7,176 bases of DNA from Lachnospiraceae bacterium. GTDB lineage: Bacteria > Bacillota_A > Clostridia > Lachnospirales > Lachnospiraceae. Location of the stretch: positions 1-7,176 of the forward strand of contig JAFZQP010000178.1 in NCBI GenBank assembly GCA_017620345.1, in the 5' to 3' direction. The notes beneath the pieces are model-generated. The model saw nothing but the letters and a program-made list of their open reading frames with translations. It did no database searches and was not told where the DNA came from. Positions 1-6,691 of the stretch are shown here, in pieces. Both the position numbers and the translations under genes were made by a program. Positions within the stretch are counted from its first letter, which is position 1, and every line of letters starts with the position of its first letter.

Positions 1-1
1 G

Positions 2-208
2 ACGCTCAGCTTCAAACTGATGAAAGGTAATGTGTTCAGATACATTTATCTGATGCTGTCGTTCATCGGATATTATGTACTCGTACTTATGAGTTTCGGA
101 ATAGCGATGCTGTGGGTAGGACCTTATCAGGTCATGTCACAGGTACAGTTTTATCTCGATCTGACAGACAGTGCATCGTTCGTATCTATAGAGGATGTAA
201 CGGAATGA
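2..208 (+). CDS. C-terminal end of a DUF975-type integral membrane protein (partial)
   Basis: The gene runs in from before the window; the reading frame is open from base 2, and 68 residues to the stop are visible. An internal Met lies at base 20, but the frame continues upstream of it without a stop, so that Met is not taken as the start. The visible part has a basic, aromatic stretch (KLMKGNVFRY), then a long hydrophobic segment with a Gly-rich turn (SFIGYYVLVLMSFGIAMLW) and then VGPYQVMSQVQFYLDL. That pattern of a final membrane helix followed by a Pro-Tyr and a Phe-Tyr-x-Asp-Leu motif is, from memory, the C-terminal signature of DUF975 membrane proteins, whose function is unknown. The stop overlaps the next start by 4 bp (ATGA), so the two are probably translationally coupled. 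Family call is by pattern recognition only. Confidence 0.7.
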   Translation, partial: TLSFKLMKGNVFRYIYLMLSFIGYYVLVLMSFGIAMLWVGPYQVMSQVQFYLDLTDSASFVSIEDVTE

Positions 209-681
209 GTGTAGAATTCGATGTAAAAATGACAGCCGGTAAGATGTATGATTATATGCTCCGGCATACGTTCACCTCATTTGCGGGCATAATCGGAGAA
301 CTCCTGGGGATAGTGCTGATCATCGGTTTTTTTGTTGCTCATCAGTGGCTGTATCTTTTTGCCGGGATCATCTGCGTCGTATATCAGCCGATCGCTCTGT
401 ATTACAGGTCAAGACGGCAGGTTGCAAATAACGAAGTGTTCAAACAGCCGCTTCATTATGTGCTGAACGATGAAGGAGTAACCGTAAAGAGCGGGGATAA
501 TACCGACAGCCTGCCATGGAGCAGGATGTACAAGGCAGTATCCACGAACCGCTCCGTAATACTGTATACGAACAGGATAAATGCATGCATCTTTCCCAAG
601 GAGGATATGGGCGACCGGAAGGATGATGTGATCAGGATGATCAGTACCCATATGGATGCCAAGCAGGTAAATATCAGATAA
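205..681 (+). CDS. YcxB-like small membrane protein
   Basis: This is a 158-residue protein of unknown function. The start is placed at ATG 205, which overlaps the upstream stop in an ATGA arrangement and has a GAGG at 191-194. An earlier in-frame ATG at 112 lies deep inside the upstream gene and is unlikely. Residues about 26-44 and 48-67 form two adjacent hydrophobic helices ending in a basic YYRSRRQ, consistent with a helical hairpin whose ends face the cytoplasm. The C-terminal part, about residues 83-135, is soluble and contains the pattern LNDEGVTVKSG, then LPWSRMYKAV, then a strand-rich ILYTNRINACIFPKE. This matches what I recall of the YcxB-like domain (two TM helices plus a small PH-like C-terminal fold). 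The last base of its stop is the first base of the tsaE start (TAATG). No function is assigned; a link with t6A synthesis is not implied by content. Confidence 0.75.
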   Translation: MSVEFDVKMTAGKMYDYMLRHTFTSFAGIIGELLGIVLIIGFFVAHQWLYLFAGIICVVYQPIALYYRSRRQVANNEVFKQPLHYVLNDEGVTVKSGDNTDSLPWSRMYKAVSTNRSVILYTNRINACIFPKEDMGDRKDDVIRMISTHMDAKQVNIR

Positions 682-1133
682 TGCTCACGATACTTGATTC
701 ATCATGTGAAGAAGATACGTTCAGGATAGCTCGCCGGATAGCGGAAAAAGCCCAAAAAGGTGATGTTTACGCTCTTGTTGGCGACCTGGGCGTCGGAAAG
801 ACGGCATTTACAAAGGGATTTGCCGAGGGCCTCGGGATAGATGAACCGATAACCAGCCCTACGTTCACCATAGTCAGGATATATGAGAGCGGAAGACTTC
901 CCCTGTATCATTTTGATGTATACAGGATAGGGGATGTTTCCGAGATGGATGAAATAGGCTATGAGGACTGTTTCTATGGTGAAGGGGTATCTGTCATGGA
1001 GTGGGCGGATCTGGCCTGGCCGATCCTTCCGGATGATGTGATCACTGTCCGGATCGAAAAGGATCTGTCAAAAGGGGTCGATTACAGAAGGATAACGATA
1101 GAAAGTCACAGAGATGAAGATTATAGCAATTGA
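681..1133 (+). CDS. tsaE: TsaE, ATPase of the t6A37 tRNA modification complex
   Basis: TsaE (YjeE) is the P-loop ATPase that binds the TsaB-TsaD heterodimer and resets it between rounds of threonylcarbamoyl transfer to A37 of ANN-decoding tRNAs, in the cytoplasm. The 150-residue length is typical. Walker A is GDLGVGKT at residues 34-41. The family's switch region follows as TSPTFTIV at 58-65, then YHFDVYRI at 76-83, and the conserved MEWAD sits at 106-110 (Glu107, Trp108). The ATG shares one base with the preceding stop (TAATG) and no strong Shine-Dalgarno is visible, so translation probably depends on coupling to the YcxB-like gene. The 3' end overlaps tsaB by 20 bp, a long overlap for this run. 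All hallmark residues are intact, so it is probably functional. Confidence 0.95.
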   Translation: MLTILDSSCEEDTFRIARRIAEKAQKGDVYALVGDLGVGKTAFTKGFAEGLGIDEPITSPTFTIVRIYESGRLPLYHFDVYRIGDVSEMDEIGYEDCFYGEGVSVMEWADLAWPILPDDVITVRIEKDLSKGVDYRRITIESHRDEDYSN

Positions 1134-1812
1134 TTCATCGGGACTCGTTGCCACGTTAGCCATTGCAACGGAAGATTCGATCATAGCCGAATACACAGTC
1201 AATCATAAGAAGACGCATTCACAGACGCTCCTGCCGATGCTGGCCGAGATAAGCGGTATGACGCAGCTTGATCTTGATACGGTTGACGCCATAGCGATAG
1301 CGGCGGGCCCCGGATCTTTTACCGGGCTCCGCATAGGGTCTGCTACCGCCAAGGGACTCGGGCTTGCCATGGACAAGCCTATAATAGAAGTTCCGACCGT
1401 AGACGCGCTTGCGATGAACATGTGGGGAGTAACGGATGTTATCTGTCCGATCATGGATGCAAGACGCTCCCAGGTCTATACGGGACTGTATGAGTATAAT
1501 GAGGGTAATGAGCTTGTTATACTGCATGATCAGTATGCCGAAGATATAGCGGTTGTTGTTGAAGAGATAAACGGGATCGGGCGGCCGGTCGTATTTCTTG
1601 GGGACGGAGTTCCTGTGTACAGGGAGACGATAGAAAAGTCCATAAAGGTCCCTGTCAGATTTGCCCCGCCGCATATGAGCCGGCAGAGAGCCGGAGCGCT
1701 GGCATGGCTTGCTGTAAAGTATTACAAAGAGGGAAGGATTGTCAGCGCAGCGGATCACAAGCCGCAGTACCTGCGACCTTCACAGGCTGAAAGAGAAATG
1801 TCACGGTCATGA
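1114..1812 (+). CDS. tsaB: TsaB, t6A complex scaffold subunit
   Basis: TsaB (YeaZ) is an ASKHA-fold protein that dimerises with TsaD and is required for t6A formation; it has lost the catalytic metal site of TsaD. The 232-residue protein shows the family layout: N-terminal strand IIAIDSSG at residues 3-10, HSQTLLPM at 35-42, and the diagnostic AGPGSFTGLRIG at 64-75. This is followed by TAKGL and PTVDAL at about 78-99 and the MDARRSQVY segment at 114-122, which starts the second domain. It lacks the HxxxH metal pair present in TsaD encoded further down, which separates the two paralogues. The start at 1114 lies inside tsaE (20-bp overlap), and the stop overlaps rimI by ATGA. The neighbouring tsaE-tsaB-rimI order is a common Firmicutes arrangement. 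Confidence 0.95.
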   Translation: MKIIAIDSSGLVATLAIATEDSIIAEYTVNHKKTHSQTLLPMLAEISGMTQLDLDTVDAIAIAAGPGSFTGLRIGSATAKGLGLAMDKPIIEVPTVDALAMNMWGVTDVICPIMDARRSQVYTGLYEYNEGNELVILHDQYAEDIAVVVEEINGIGRPVVFLGDGVPVYRETIEKSIKVPVRFAPPHMSRQRAGALAWLAVKYYKEGRIVSAADHKPQYLRPSQAEREMSRS

Positions 1813-2273
1813 TAACCATACGGAAAATGACAATGGACGATGTTCCTCGTGTGGCTGAGTTGGAAGCACAGATCTTTTCCAACCCGTGGCTTGAGAATAT
1901 CTATAGAGAAACACTTGTTATTGAAGGTGTCGAATATGTTGTCGCAATGGATGGCGATGAGATTATCGGCGCTGCCGGGGTCCGCAATATACTTGGCACC
2001 GGAGAGATAACAAATGTTATGATAACACCACTGTACAGACGGCGCGGTATCGGGAAAATGATGCTCGCGGATCTCCTTGAGCGGGGACGAAAACTCGGCA
2101 TCAGGGATTTTACGCTAGAGGTAAGAGTCAGCAATACTGCTGCAATAAAACTGTATGAAGGCTTTGGGTTTAAAAGTGCGGGGATCCGCCCCGGCTTTTA
2201 CATCAACCCGAAAGAGGACGCATATATTTACTGGTTAATGGAAAATGAAGCGTCTGAAGGAGAGATATGTTAG
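1809..2273 (+). CDS. rimI: RimI-type GNAT N-acetyltransferase (ribosomal protein S18 alanine acetyltransferase)
   Basis: This is a 154-residue GNAT-fold acetyltransferase. RimI acetylates the N-terminal alanine of ribosomal protein S18 using acetyl-CoA. The acetyl-CoA pyrophosphate-binding loop is RRRGIG at residues 77-82 (R/QxxGxG pattern), preceded by the strand ITNVMITP. Glu104 in LEVRVSN and Tyr116 in KLYEGFGF sit where the general base and general acid of characterised RimI lie, and Asn109 is also conserved. The N-terminal segment DVPRVAELEAQIFSNPW is typical of RimI. It directly follows tsaB with a 4-bp ATGA overlap; the TsaB-RimI adjacency supports RimI over other GNATs, although the in vivo substrate is inferred. 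Its last 7 bp overlap the RNase Z gene, and the Shine-Dalgarno of that gene (AAGGAG, 2257-2262) lies within the rimI 3' end. Confidence 0.92.
   Translation: MITIRKMTMDDVPRVAELEAQIFSNPWLENIYRETLVIEGVEYVVAMDGDEIIGAAGVRNILGTGEITNVMITPLYRRRGIGKMMLADLLERGRKLGIRDFTLEVRVSNTAAIKLYEGFGFKSAGIRPGFYINPKEDAYIYWLMENEASEGEIC
2257..2262 (+). promoter_or_regulatory. Shine-Dalgarno for the RNase Z gene, inside rimI
   Basis: AAGGAG followed by AG lies 4 nt before ATG 2267, within the last codons of rimI. It fixes the start of the RNase Z gene and shows that this cistron has its own ribosome entry in addition to coupling by the 7-bp overlap. Confidence 0.7.
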
Positions 2274-3181
2274 ACGTATGTTTGCTCGGGACCGGCGGAA
2301 TGATGCCTCTTCCATACAGATGGCTGACTTCGCTGATGCTGAGATATAATGGCAGCAATATGCTCATAGACTGCGGGGAAGGCACGCAGATCGCGATCAA
2401 GCAGAAGGGGTGGAGCCCCAATCCGATAGATATCATCTGCTTTACGCATTATCATGCCGATCACATAAGCGGATTACCCGGGCTTTTACTCAGCATAGGC
2501 AATTCCGAGAGGACCGAGCCCATCACGTTCATAGGACCGAAAGGGCTTACAAGGGTCGTAAATGCGCTGTGCACTATCGCCCCGGAGCTTCCTTTTGACA
2601 TGAACTTTATAGAGATAGAGGGAAACAGGCAGGTTTTTGAACTAAACGGCTATATAATAGAAGCATTTAAGGTAAAGCATAACGTCAGCTGTTACGGATA
2701 TTCGGTCAGCATACCGAGGATCGGCAGGTTTGATGCCGATAAGGCAAAAGAGATAGGGATCCCTCTGAATTACTGGAACCGTCTGCAAAAGGGGGAGACT
2801 ATAACCGATAACGGAGTCACTTATTCGCCGGATATGGTAATAGGTCCTGCCAGAAAGGGCCTTAAGGTAACATACTGTACGGATTCAAGGCCTGTTCCCG
2901 TCATATCCGAAATGGCAAGCGGCGCGGATCTCTTCATATGTGAAGGAATGTATGGCGAGCCGGGATCCGAGGATAAGGCAAAGGAACACAGTCATATGAC
3001 TTTCTATGAGGCGGCAAAACTTGCAGCTTCTGCCGATCCTCAGCCGAAGGAGATGTGGCTGACGCATTATTCGCCTTCTCTTTCATATCCGAAGGATTAT
3101 GAGAAAGAAGTAAGAAAGATATTTAAGAATACCCACACTGCCAAGGATGGCAGGAGTGTTGATCTGTTGTTTGAGGATTGA
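2267..3181 (+). CDS. rnz: RNase Z-family metallo-beta-lactamase hydrolase (tRNA 3' endonuclease)
   Basis: RNase Z cuts tRNA precursors just after the discriminator base so that CCA can be added; both tRNA genes in this window lack CCA. At 304 residues it has the length of the short-form enzyme. Visible motifs are LGTGGMMPLP at the N terminus, LIDCGEGTQ at 33-41, the zinc motif HYHADH at 61-66 followed by ISGLPGLL, His138 in KVKHNVSCYGY, Asp206 in TDSRP, the EHSHMT segment at 240-245, and His267 in LTHYSP. All expected metal ligands are therefore present. Several flanking residues depart from the textbook forms: HYHADH rather than HxHGDH, HMT rather than HST, and LTHYSPSL without the usual Arg-Tyr. 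The arm region reads IGIPLNYWNRLQKGE instead of a Gly-Pro-rich motif. It may be a lineage-specific RNase Z or a relative with another substrate. The start at 2267 overlaps rimI by 7 bp. Confidence 0.82.
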   Translation: MLDVCLLGTGGMMPLPYRWLTSLMLRYNGSNMLIDCGEGTQIAIKQKGWSPNPIDIICFTHYHADHISGLPGLLLSIGNSERTEPITFIGPKGLTRVVNALCTIAPELPFDMNFIEIEGNRQVFELNGYIIEAFKVKHNVSCYGYSVSIPRIGRFDADKAKEIGIPLNYWNRLQKGETITDNGVTYSPDMVIGPARKGLKVTYCTDSRPVPVISEMASGADLFICEGMYGEPGSEDKAKEHSHMTFYEAAKLAASADPQPKEMWLTHYSPSLSYPKDYEKEVRKIFKNTHTAKDGRSVDLLFED

Positions 3182-3189
3182 TCAAAGGA

Positions 3190-3774
3190 ATGAGACGTAA
3201 AAATCCCGCAAGAGTCATCATAGTGTTTCTTGTGCTTGCAATCGCGGTTGTGGGCTTGTTTTTCTATATCTCAAACCGGTCCAAGGTAGTTGCCGAGGGA
3301 AAACAGCAGATGAGCGTTGTGAACACGATCCTCTCGAGGAACCTTGAGACCAATTATCCGCCGACTCCAAAGGAAGTTCTCAAATTCTACAGCGATATCA
3401 CGCAGTGCTTCTATGGTGAGGAGTATACCGACGAGGAACTTGTGAAGCTTGCTACTTTGTCGAGAAAGCTGTTTGATGATGAACTTGTGGCAAACCAGAC
3501 GGATGAGCAGTATCTTTCCGCCCTTAAGATGGATATCGCAACATGGAAGAAGGATAATAAGGTAATATCAAGCTATTCGGTGTCAGCCAGCACCGATGTT
3601 CAGGAGTATTCGTATGACGGATATGAATGGGCGCAGCTTTACTGTATATATACGGTAAGAATGGGTACAGAGATCGCACCTGTTTCCGAGCACTTCATAA
3701 TGAGGAAGGATGACAGAGGACATTGGAAGATACTCGGATGGAAACTTACCGAACCCGGAGAAGGCGATGAGTGA
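3190..3774 (+). CDS. Membrane-anchored protein of unknown function, DUF6715-like
   Basis: This is a 194-residue protein with one N-terminal membrane segment: a basic start (MRRKNPAR) and then about residues 8-27 hydrophobic ([19 protein letters not shown]), with no lipobox. It looks like a signal anchor, with the rest outside the membrane. The exterior part starts with a helical stretch, then [14 protein letters not shown] near residues 54-67. It ends with a strand-rich segment containing [31 protein letters not shown], which resembles the end of NTF2-like or DUF6715 proteins. DUF6715 is my recollection of a family common in Lachnospiraceae; I cannot confirm it. Two starts are possible: TTG 3178, overlapping the RNase Z stop, or ATG 3190. 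ATG 3190 is chosen because it puts the basic residues at the N terminus, but AAAGGA abuts it with no spacing. The 3' end overlaps tsaD by 8 bp. Confidence 0.75.
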   Translation: MRRKNPARVIIVFLVLAIAVVGLFFYISNRSKVVAEGKQQMSVVNTILSRNLETNYPPTPKEVLKFYSDITQCFYGEEYTDEELVKLATLSRKLFDDELVANQTDEQYLSALKMDIATWKKDNKVISSYSVSASTDVQEYSYDGYEWAQLYCIYTVRMGTEIAPVSEHFIMRKDDRGHWKILGWKLTEPGEGDE

Positions 3775-4783
3775 CGTTAAGATCCTTGCAATAGAGAGTT
3801 CCTGTGACGAAACGGCTGCTGCCGTTGTACAAAACGGTCGGAAGGTCCTGTCGAACGTGATCTATTCCCAGATCGACCTTCATACCCTGTACGGAGGCGT
3901 TGTCCCGGAAATAGCGTCAAGAAAGCATATCGAGAAGATCAATCCCGTTATAGAAGCAGCACTGTCCGAGGCGGGGTGTACGCTCTCGGATATGGATGCC
4001 ATAGCAGTGACTTACGGTCCCGGACTGGTGGGACCGCTTCTTGTAGGCGTTGCGGAGGCAAAAGCTATCGCATTTGCTACAAAACTTCCGCTTATCGGAG
4101 TTCATCATATAAAGGGACATATTTGTGCTAATTATATCGAACACGAAGACCTGAAGCCTCCGTTCATATCGCTTGTTGTATCGGGAGGACACACACATAT
4201 TATAAGAGTGGCGGATTACTGCAGTTACGAGGTGATAGGCCGTACAAGGGATGACGCGGCGGGGGAAGCGTTTGATAAAGTAGCGCGTGCGATAGGACTC
4301 GGATATCCCGGTGGTCCCAAGATAGACGAGGCAGCAAAGAGGGGAAACGCCGAAGCCATCGTGTTCCCTAAGGCAAAGGTAGACGATAACGCGTATGATT
4401 TCAGCTTTTCAGGAATAAAGAGTGCTGTCCTGAATTATCTGAACCATGCGGAAATGAAAGGCGAGACGGTCGATCGTGATGATCTTGCCGCATCGTTTCA
4501 GAAGGCGGTTGTAGATGTGCTGACAGAGCACGCTGTTATGGCGATCAGGCAGTTCGGGCTTAAGGAGATAGCCCTTGCGGGAGGAGTTGCAAGCAATTCG
4601 GCACTCCGGGCGAGCATGGCTGATGCTTGTGCTGCCGAAGGGGTAAAGCTCTACTGTCCTTCACCGATATATTGCACCGATAATGCCGCGATGATCGGAG
4701 TGGCGGCATATTTTGAATACGAAAAGGGAAATTTTGCGGATTATACGCTGAATGCTGAGCCAAATGTCCTGATCACGCAGTGA
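3767..4783 (+). CDS. tsaD: TsaD, tRNA threonylcarbamoyladenosine transferase subunit
   Basis: TsaD (YgjD/Gcp/Kae1 family) transfers the threonylcarbamoyl group from TC-AMP to A37 of ANN-decoding tRNAs, working with TsaB and TsaE in the cytoplasm. The chosen ATG 3767 gives 338 residues, the usual length, and overlaps the upstream gene by 8 bp with GGAGAAGG at 3757-3764 in front. An in-frame ATG at 3710 would add a 19-residue extension lying wholly within the upstream gene and is rejected. Motifs are complete: [13 protein letters not shown] at 9-21, [13 protein letters not shown] at 42-54, metal ligands His114 and His118 in HHIKGH, SGGHTHI at 139-145, [15 protein letters not shown] at 160-174, [10 protein letters not shown] at 212-221, GGVASN at 272-277 and the third metal ligand Asp305 in CTDNAAMIG. 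It is distant from tsaE-tsaB in the run by three genes. The stop codon lies in the 3' arm of a perfect hairpin. Confidence 0.96.
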   Translation: MSDVKILAIESSCDETAAAVVQNGRKVLSNVIYSQIDLHTLYGGVVPEIASRKHIEKINPVIEAALSEAGCTLSDMDAIAVTYGPGLVGPLLVGVAEAKAIAFATKLPLIGVHHIKGHICANYIEHEDLKPPFISLVVSGGHTHIIRVADYCSYEVIGRTRDDAAGEAFDKVARAIGLGYPGGPKIDEAAKRGNAEAIVFPKAKVDDNAYDFSFSGIKSAVLNYLNHAEMKGETVDRDDLAASFQKAVVDVLTEHAVMAIRQFGLKEIALAGGVASNSALRASMADACAAEGVKLYCPSPIYCTDNAAMIGVAAYFEYEKGNFADYTLNAEPNVLITQ

Positions 4784-4790
4784 TCAGGAC
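4766..4790. repeat. Perfect 10-bp inverted repeat enclosing the tsaD stop codon
   Basis: GTCCTGATCA (4766-4775) and TGATCAGGAC (4781-4790) are exact reverse complements separated by CGCAG. The tsaD TGA stop (4781-4783) is in the 3' arm. The hairpin is strong enough to be a terminator stem, but the next bases are GC-rich with no T-run, so intrinsic termination is unlikely in the ordinary sense. A role in 3' end protection, processing or partial termination is inference. Confidence 0.75.
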
Positions 4791-4796
4791 GCGGCG

Positions 4797-4815
4797 ACAT
4801 CCTCGAAGAGGATGT
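4797..4815. repeat. Perfect 8-bp inverted repeat with GAA loop between tsaD and ispD
   Basis: ACATCCTC (4797-4804) and GAGGATGT (4808-4815) pair exactly around a GAA loop closed by C-G. This is the same CGAAG loop type seen in the elements behind the tRNA-Ser genes. A weaker dyad follows at 4821-4833 (CAGAT, loop CAA, ATCTG), so three hairpins stand in a row ahead of ispD. There is no T-run and no clear promoter in the gap. ispD is then preceded by GAGG at 4843-4846, 9 nt before its ATG. Confidence 0.7.
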
Positions 4816-4855
4816 TGGGACAGATCAAATCTGATGGTTACCGAGGTTTAGACAT

Positions 4856-5587
4856 ATGAAAAAAACAGCAGCGATCATACTTGCCGGCGGGCGCGGGACA
4901 CGTATGGGCAGCGACAAACCCAAACAGTATATAGAGGTCGGGGGATATCCTCTTATATATTACAGCCTCAAAACCTTCAGTGACAGTTTTGTGGATGAGA
5001 TAGTCCTGGTGTGCGGTGAAGGCGATAAGGAATACTGCGCATCGGAGATAGTGGAAAAGTATGGATTTAACAAGGTGAAGAGCGTTGTATCCGGCGGCAG
5101 GGAGAGATATCATTCGGTATATAATGGCCTTACGGCTCTTCGATGCATCGCCGAGGGCAACAGGACTGACCCGTGTGATATAGTGTTCATCCATGACGGA
5201 GCGAGACCTTTTGTTACCGAAGATATAATAAAGAGGTCATATGATGCTGCAGAGGCCGGATATTCCAATGTCGTTGCGATACCGGTCAGGGATACGTTAA
5301 AGCTTGCGGATCAGAACGGATTTGTTGAAAAAACACTGCACCGCGATCACGTGTGGCAGATACAGACGCCTCAGACATTTGATTTTTATGCCATATATGA
5401 GGCATATGGCAGACTTATCGGCTCGGAAGCGGAACTCCTTGAACGGGGAGTAATGATAACTGACGATGCCATGGTGCTTGAGTATTTTACCGATCGTAAG
5501 GTCAGGCTTGTTATGGGAGACCACAGGAATATCAAGATAACAACGCCGGAAGACCTTGAATTTGCCAGGAGGGAGTTATCATGCTAG
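4856..5587 (+). CDS. ispD: IspD, 2-C-methyl-D-erythritol 4-phosphate cytidylyltransferase
   Basis: IspD joins CTP and methylerythritol 4-phosphate to give CDP-ME, the third step of the MEP route to isoprenoid precursors, in the cytoplasm. The 243-residue protein shows the full cytidylyltransferase pattern: LAGGRGTRMGSDKPKQY at residues 9-25, with Arg16 and Lys23 matching the catalytic Arg and Lys of the CTP-binding loop. It continues with GGRERYHSVYNGL at 80-92, IHDGARPFV at 112-120 with metal-binding Asp114, PVRDTLK at 143-149, WQIQTPQTF at 167-175, TDDAMVLEYF at 202-211 and HRNIKITTPEDL at 223-234 with Lys227. Gly115 takes the place of the more common Ala in HDAARP, a tolerated variant. It begins 72 bp after tsaD, behind three hairpins, and overlaps the antiporter gene by 7 bp. 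No ispF or ispF fusion is seen here. Confidence 0.95.
   Translation: MKKTAAIILAGGRGTRMGSDKPKQYIEVGGYPLIYYSLKTFSDSFVDEIVLVCGEGDKEYCASEIVEKYGFNKVKSVVSGGRERYHSVYNGLTALRCIAEGNRTDPCDIVFIHDGARPFVTEDIIKRSYDAAEAGYSNVVAIPVRDTLKLADQNGFVEKTLHRDHVWQIQTPQTFDFYAIYEAYGRLIGSEAELLERGVMITDDAMVLEYFTDRKVRLVMGDHRNIKITTPEDLEFARRELSC
5567..5572 (+). promoter_or_regulatory. Strong Shine-Dalgarno for the antiporter gene, inside ispD
   Basis: AGGAGG followed by GAG lies 8 nt before ATG 5581 and inside the last codons of ispD. It is the closest match to the anti-Shine-Dalgarno consensus in the window and settles the antiporter start. Confidence 0.85.
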
Positions 5588-6567
5588 TTCCGGTTTTATT
5601 GTTCATATTGGGGTTTGTATGCCTTATTAAAGGTGGAGACTGGTTTGTTGACGGGGCAGCGGGCATCGCCAAGAAGTTCTCAATGCCCGAGATTCTTGTC
5701 GGAGCCACTGTTGTATCGATAGGAACGACTCTTCCGGAGGTCATGGTATCGGCATCATCTGCGGTGATGGGCCACGGAGAGATCGCCTACGGCAATGCCA
5801 TCGGATCGATAATATGCAATACTGCACTTGTAGCGGCCATTACGATAGCAGTAAGACCTTCGGACGTTGAGAGAAAATCACTTGTGGTGCCAACATTCTT
5901 TTTCTTCACGGCAGCTGTATTTTACTGTGCAGTAGCATATATAACGGGGTATTTCTCACGACTTACAGGAATACTGTTACTGCTTATTTTCATTATATAT
6001 ATGATACTGACAGTCAGACAGGCGATCAAAACACCGGATGCGCAGGCGGGGTCTGAGGATCCTGGCTCGGGTGAAGATCAGACGACTGAAGATAAGCCTA
6101 TATGGAAACTCATCATTCTTATTATAATAGGAGCCGCACTCATTGCAGTCGGAGCGGATCTTCTCGTAGATAACGGTACGATAATCGCTGAGGCGCTTGG
6201 AGTTCCCGAATCAGTTGTGGCGCTGACCTTTGTAGCGCTGGGAACATCGCTTCCCGAGCTTGTTACAGCCATAACATCCCTTGCCAAGGGCTATGGCGCT
6301 CTTTCGCTCGGCAATGTCATAGGTGCGAACCTGTTCAATCTTGTTCTTGTAAGCGGCATATCCTGCACTCTTTCGCCTTTTTCCGTTCCGGTGGGAAAGC
6401 AGATATCAGGTATTCCGGCTTCTTTTGTCATAGACATACCTCTTATGCTGGCGGTCATGGCATTTGTCACGGTCCCGGCCCTTATCCGCGGTAAGCTTTC
6501 CCGCATCCAGGGAGTGGTGCTTCTTATCGTTTATGTGGCATTCTGCACATTCCAATTCGTAGGCTGA
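5581..6567 (+). CDS. Calcium/sodium antiporter, CaCA family (YrbG-like)
   Basis: This is a 328-residue inner-membrane cation antiporter with the two inverted alpha-repeats of the Na+/Ca2+ exchanger superfamily. Alpha-1 reads GATVVSIGTTLPEVMVS at 41-57 (core GTTLPE 48-53), with the paired helix YGNAIGSIICN at 70-80. Alpha-2 reads VALTFVALGTSLPELVTA at 213-230 (core GTSLPE 221-226), with LGNVIGANLFN at 243-253. Glu53 and Glu226 are the expected ion ligands. About ten hydrophobic segments are visible, five in each half, split by an acidic, Gly- and Ser-rich loop at about 152-173, which is the usual cytoplasmic linker position. The N-terminal GGDWFVDGAAGIA is recapitulated at 191-204 (GADLLVDNGTIIAE), showing the internal duplication. 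Whether Ca2+ is truly the substrate is inferred. It overlaps ispD by 7 bp, so the pair is co-translated, although no metabolic link is evident. No intrinsic terminator is obvious after it. Confidence 0.93.
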   Translation: MLVPVLLFILGFVCLIKGGDWFVDGAAGIAKKFSMPEILVGATVVSIGTTLPEVMVSASSAVMGHGEIAYGNAIGSIICNTALVAAITIAVRPSDVERKSLVVPTFFFFTAAVFYCAVAYITGYFSRLTGILLLLIFIIYMILTVRQAIKTPDAQAGSEDPGSGEDQTTEDKPIWKLIILIIIGAALIAVGADLLVDNGTIIAEALGVPESVVALTFVALGTSLPELVTAITSLAKGYGALSLGNVIGANLFNLVLVSGISCTLSPFSVPVGKQISGIPASFVIDIPLMLAVMAFVTVPALIRGKLSRIQGVVLLIVYVAFCTFQFVG

Positions 6568-6609
6568 AAATGCGTCTGTAGAAAAACATCAAAAGTAGGT
6601 AAAAAACAA

Positions 6610-6638
6610 TTGACACGCAGGTTCTTGTTTGTTAGAAT
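6610..6638 (+). promoter_or_regulatory. Sigma-70/sigma-A promoter for the tRNA-Ser pair
   Basis: TTGACA (6610-6615) and TAGAAT (6633-6638) are separated by exactly 17 bp: a perfect -35 and a one-mismatch -10. Transcription would start near 6645, giving a leader of about 47 nt before the first tRNA at 6692. It is the only consensus-like promoter I see in the window, as expected for a stable-RNA gene. No second promoter of similar quality is seen before the second tRNA, so both are likely on one transcript. Confidence 0.88.
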
Positions 6639-6691
6639 ACTTCTTGCGCTGACATTCAGAGCACTGTTTTTTTGTACATTTTATATGCTAT

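Noticed and set aside
112..204. Longer start for the YcxB-like gene at ATG 112
   Set aside because: It would lie inside the DUF975-type gene for 97 bp and add Arg- and Ser-rich residues typical of out-of-frame reading. ATG 205 gives the coupled ATGA arrangement.
1219..1758. Long minus-strand open frame opposite tsaB
   Set aside because: It is a shadow of tsaB, which has all family motifs on the plus strand; the antisense translation has no recognisable domain or ribosome site.
3710..3766. Longer tsaD start at ATG 3710
   Set aside because: It would add 19 residues with no family match, overlapping the preceding gene by 65 bp. ATG 3767 puts the conserved [11 protein letters not shown] at the usual distance from the N terminus and has a Shine-Dalgarno.
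4766..4815. Standard intrinsic terminator after tsaD
   Set aside because: The stems are strong but neither is followed by a T-run on the plus strand, nor preceded by an A-run that would serve the minus strand.
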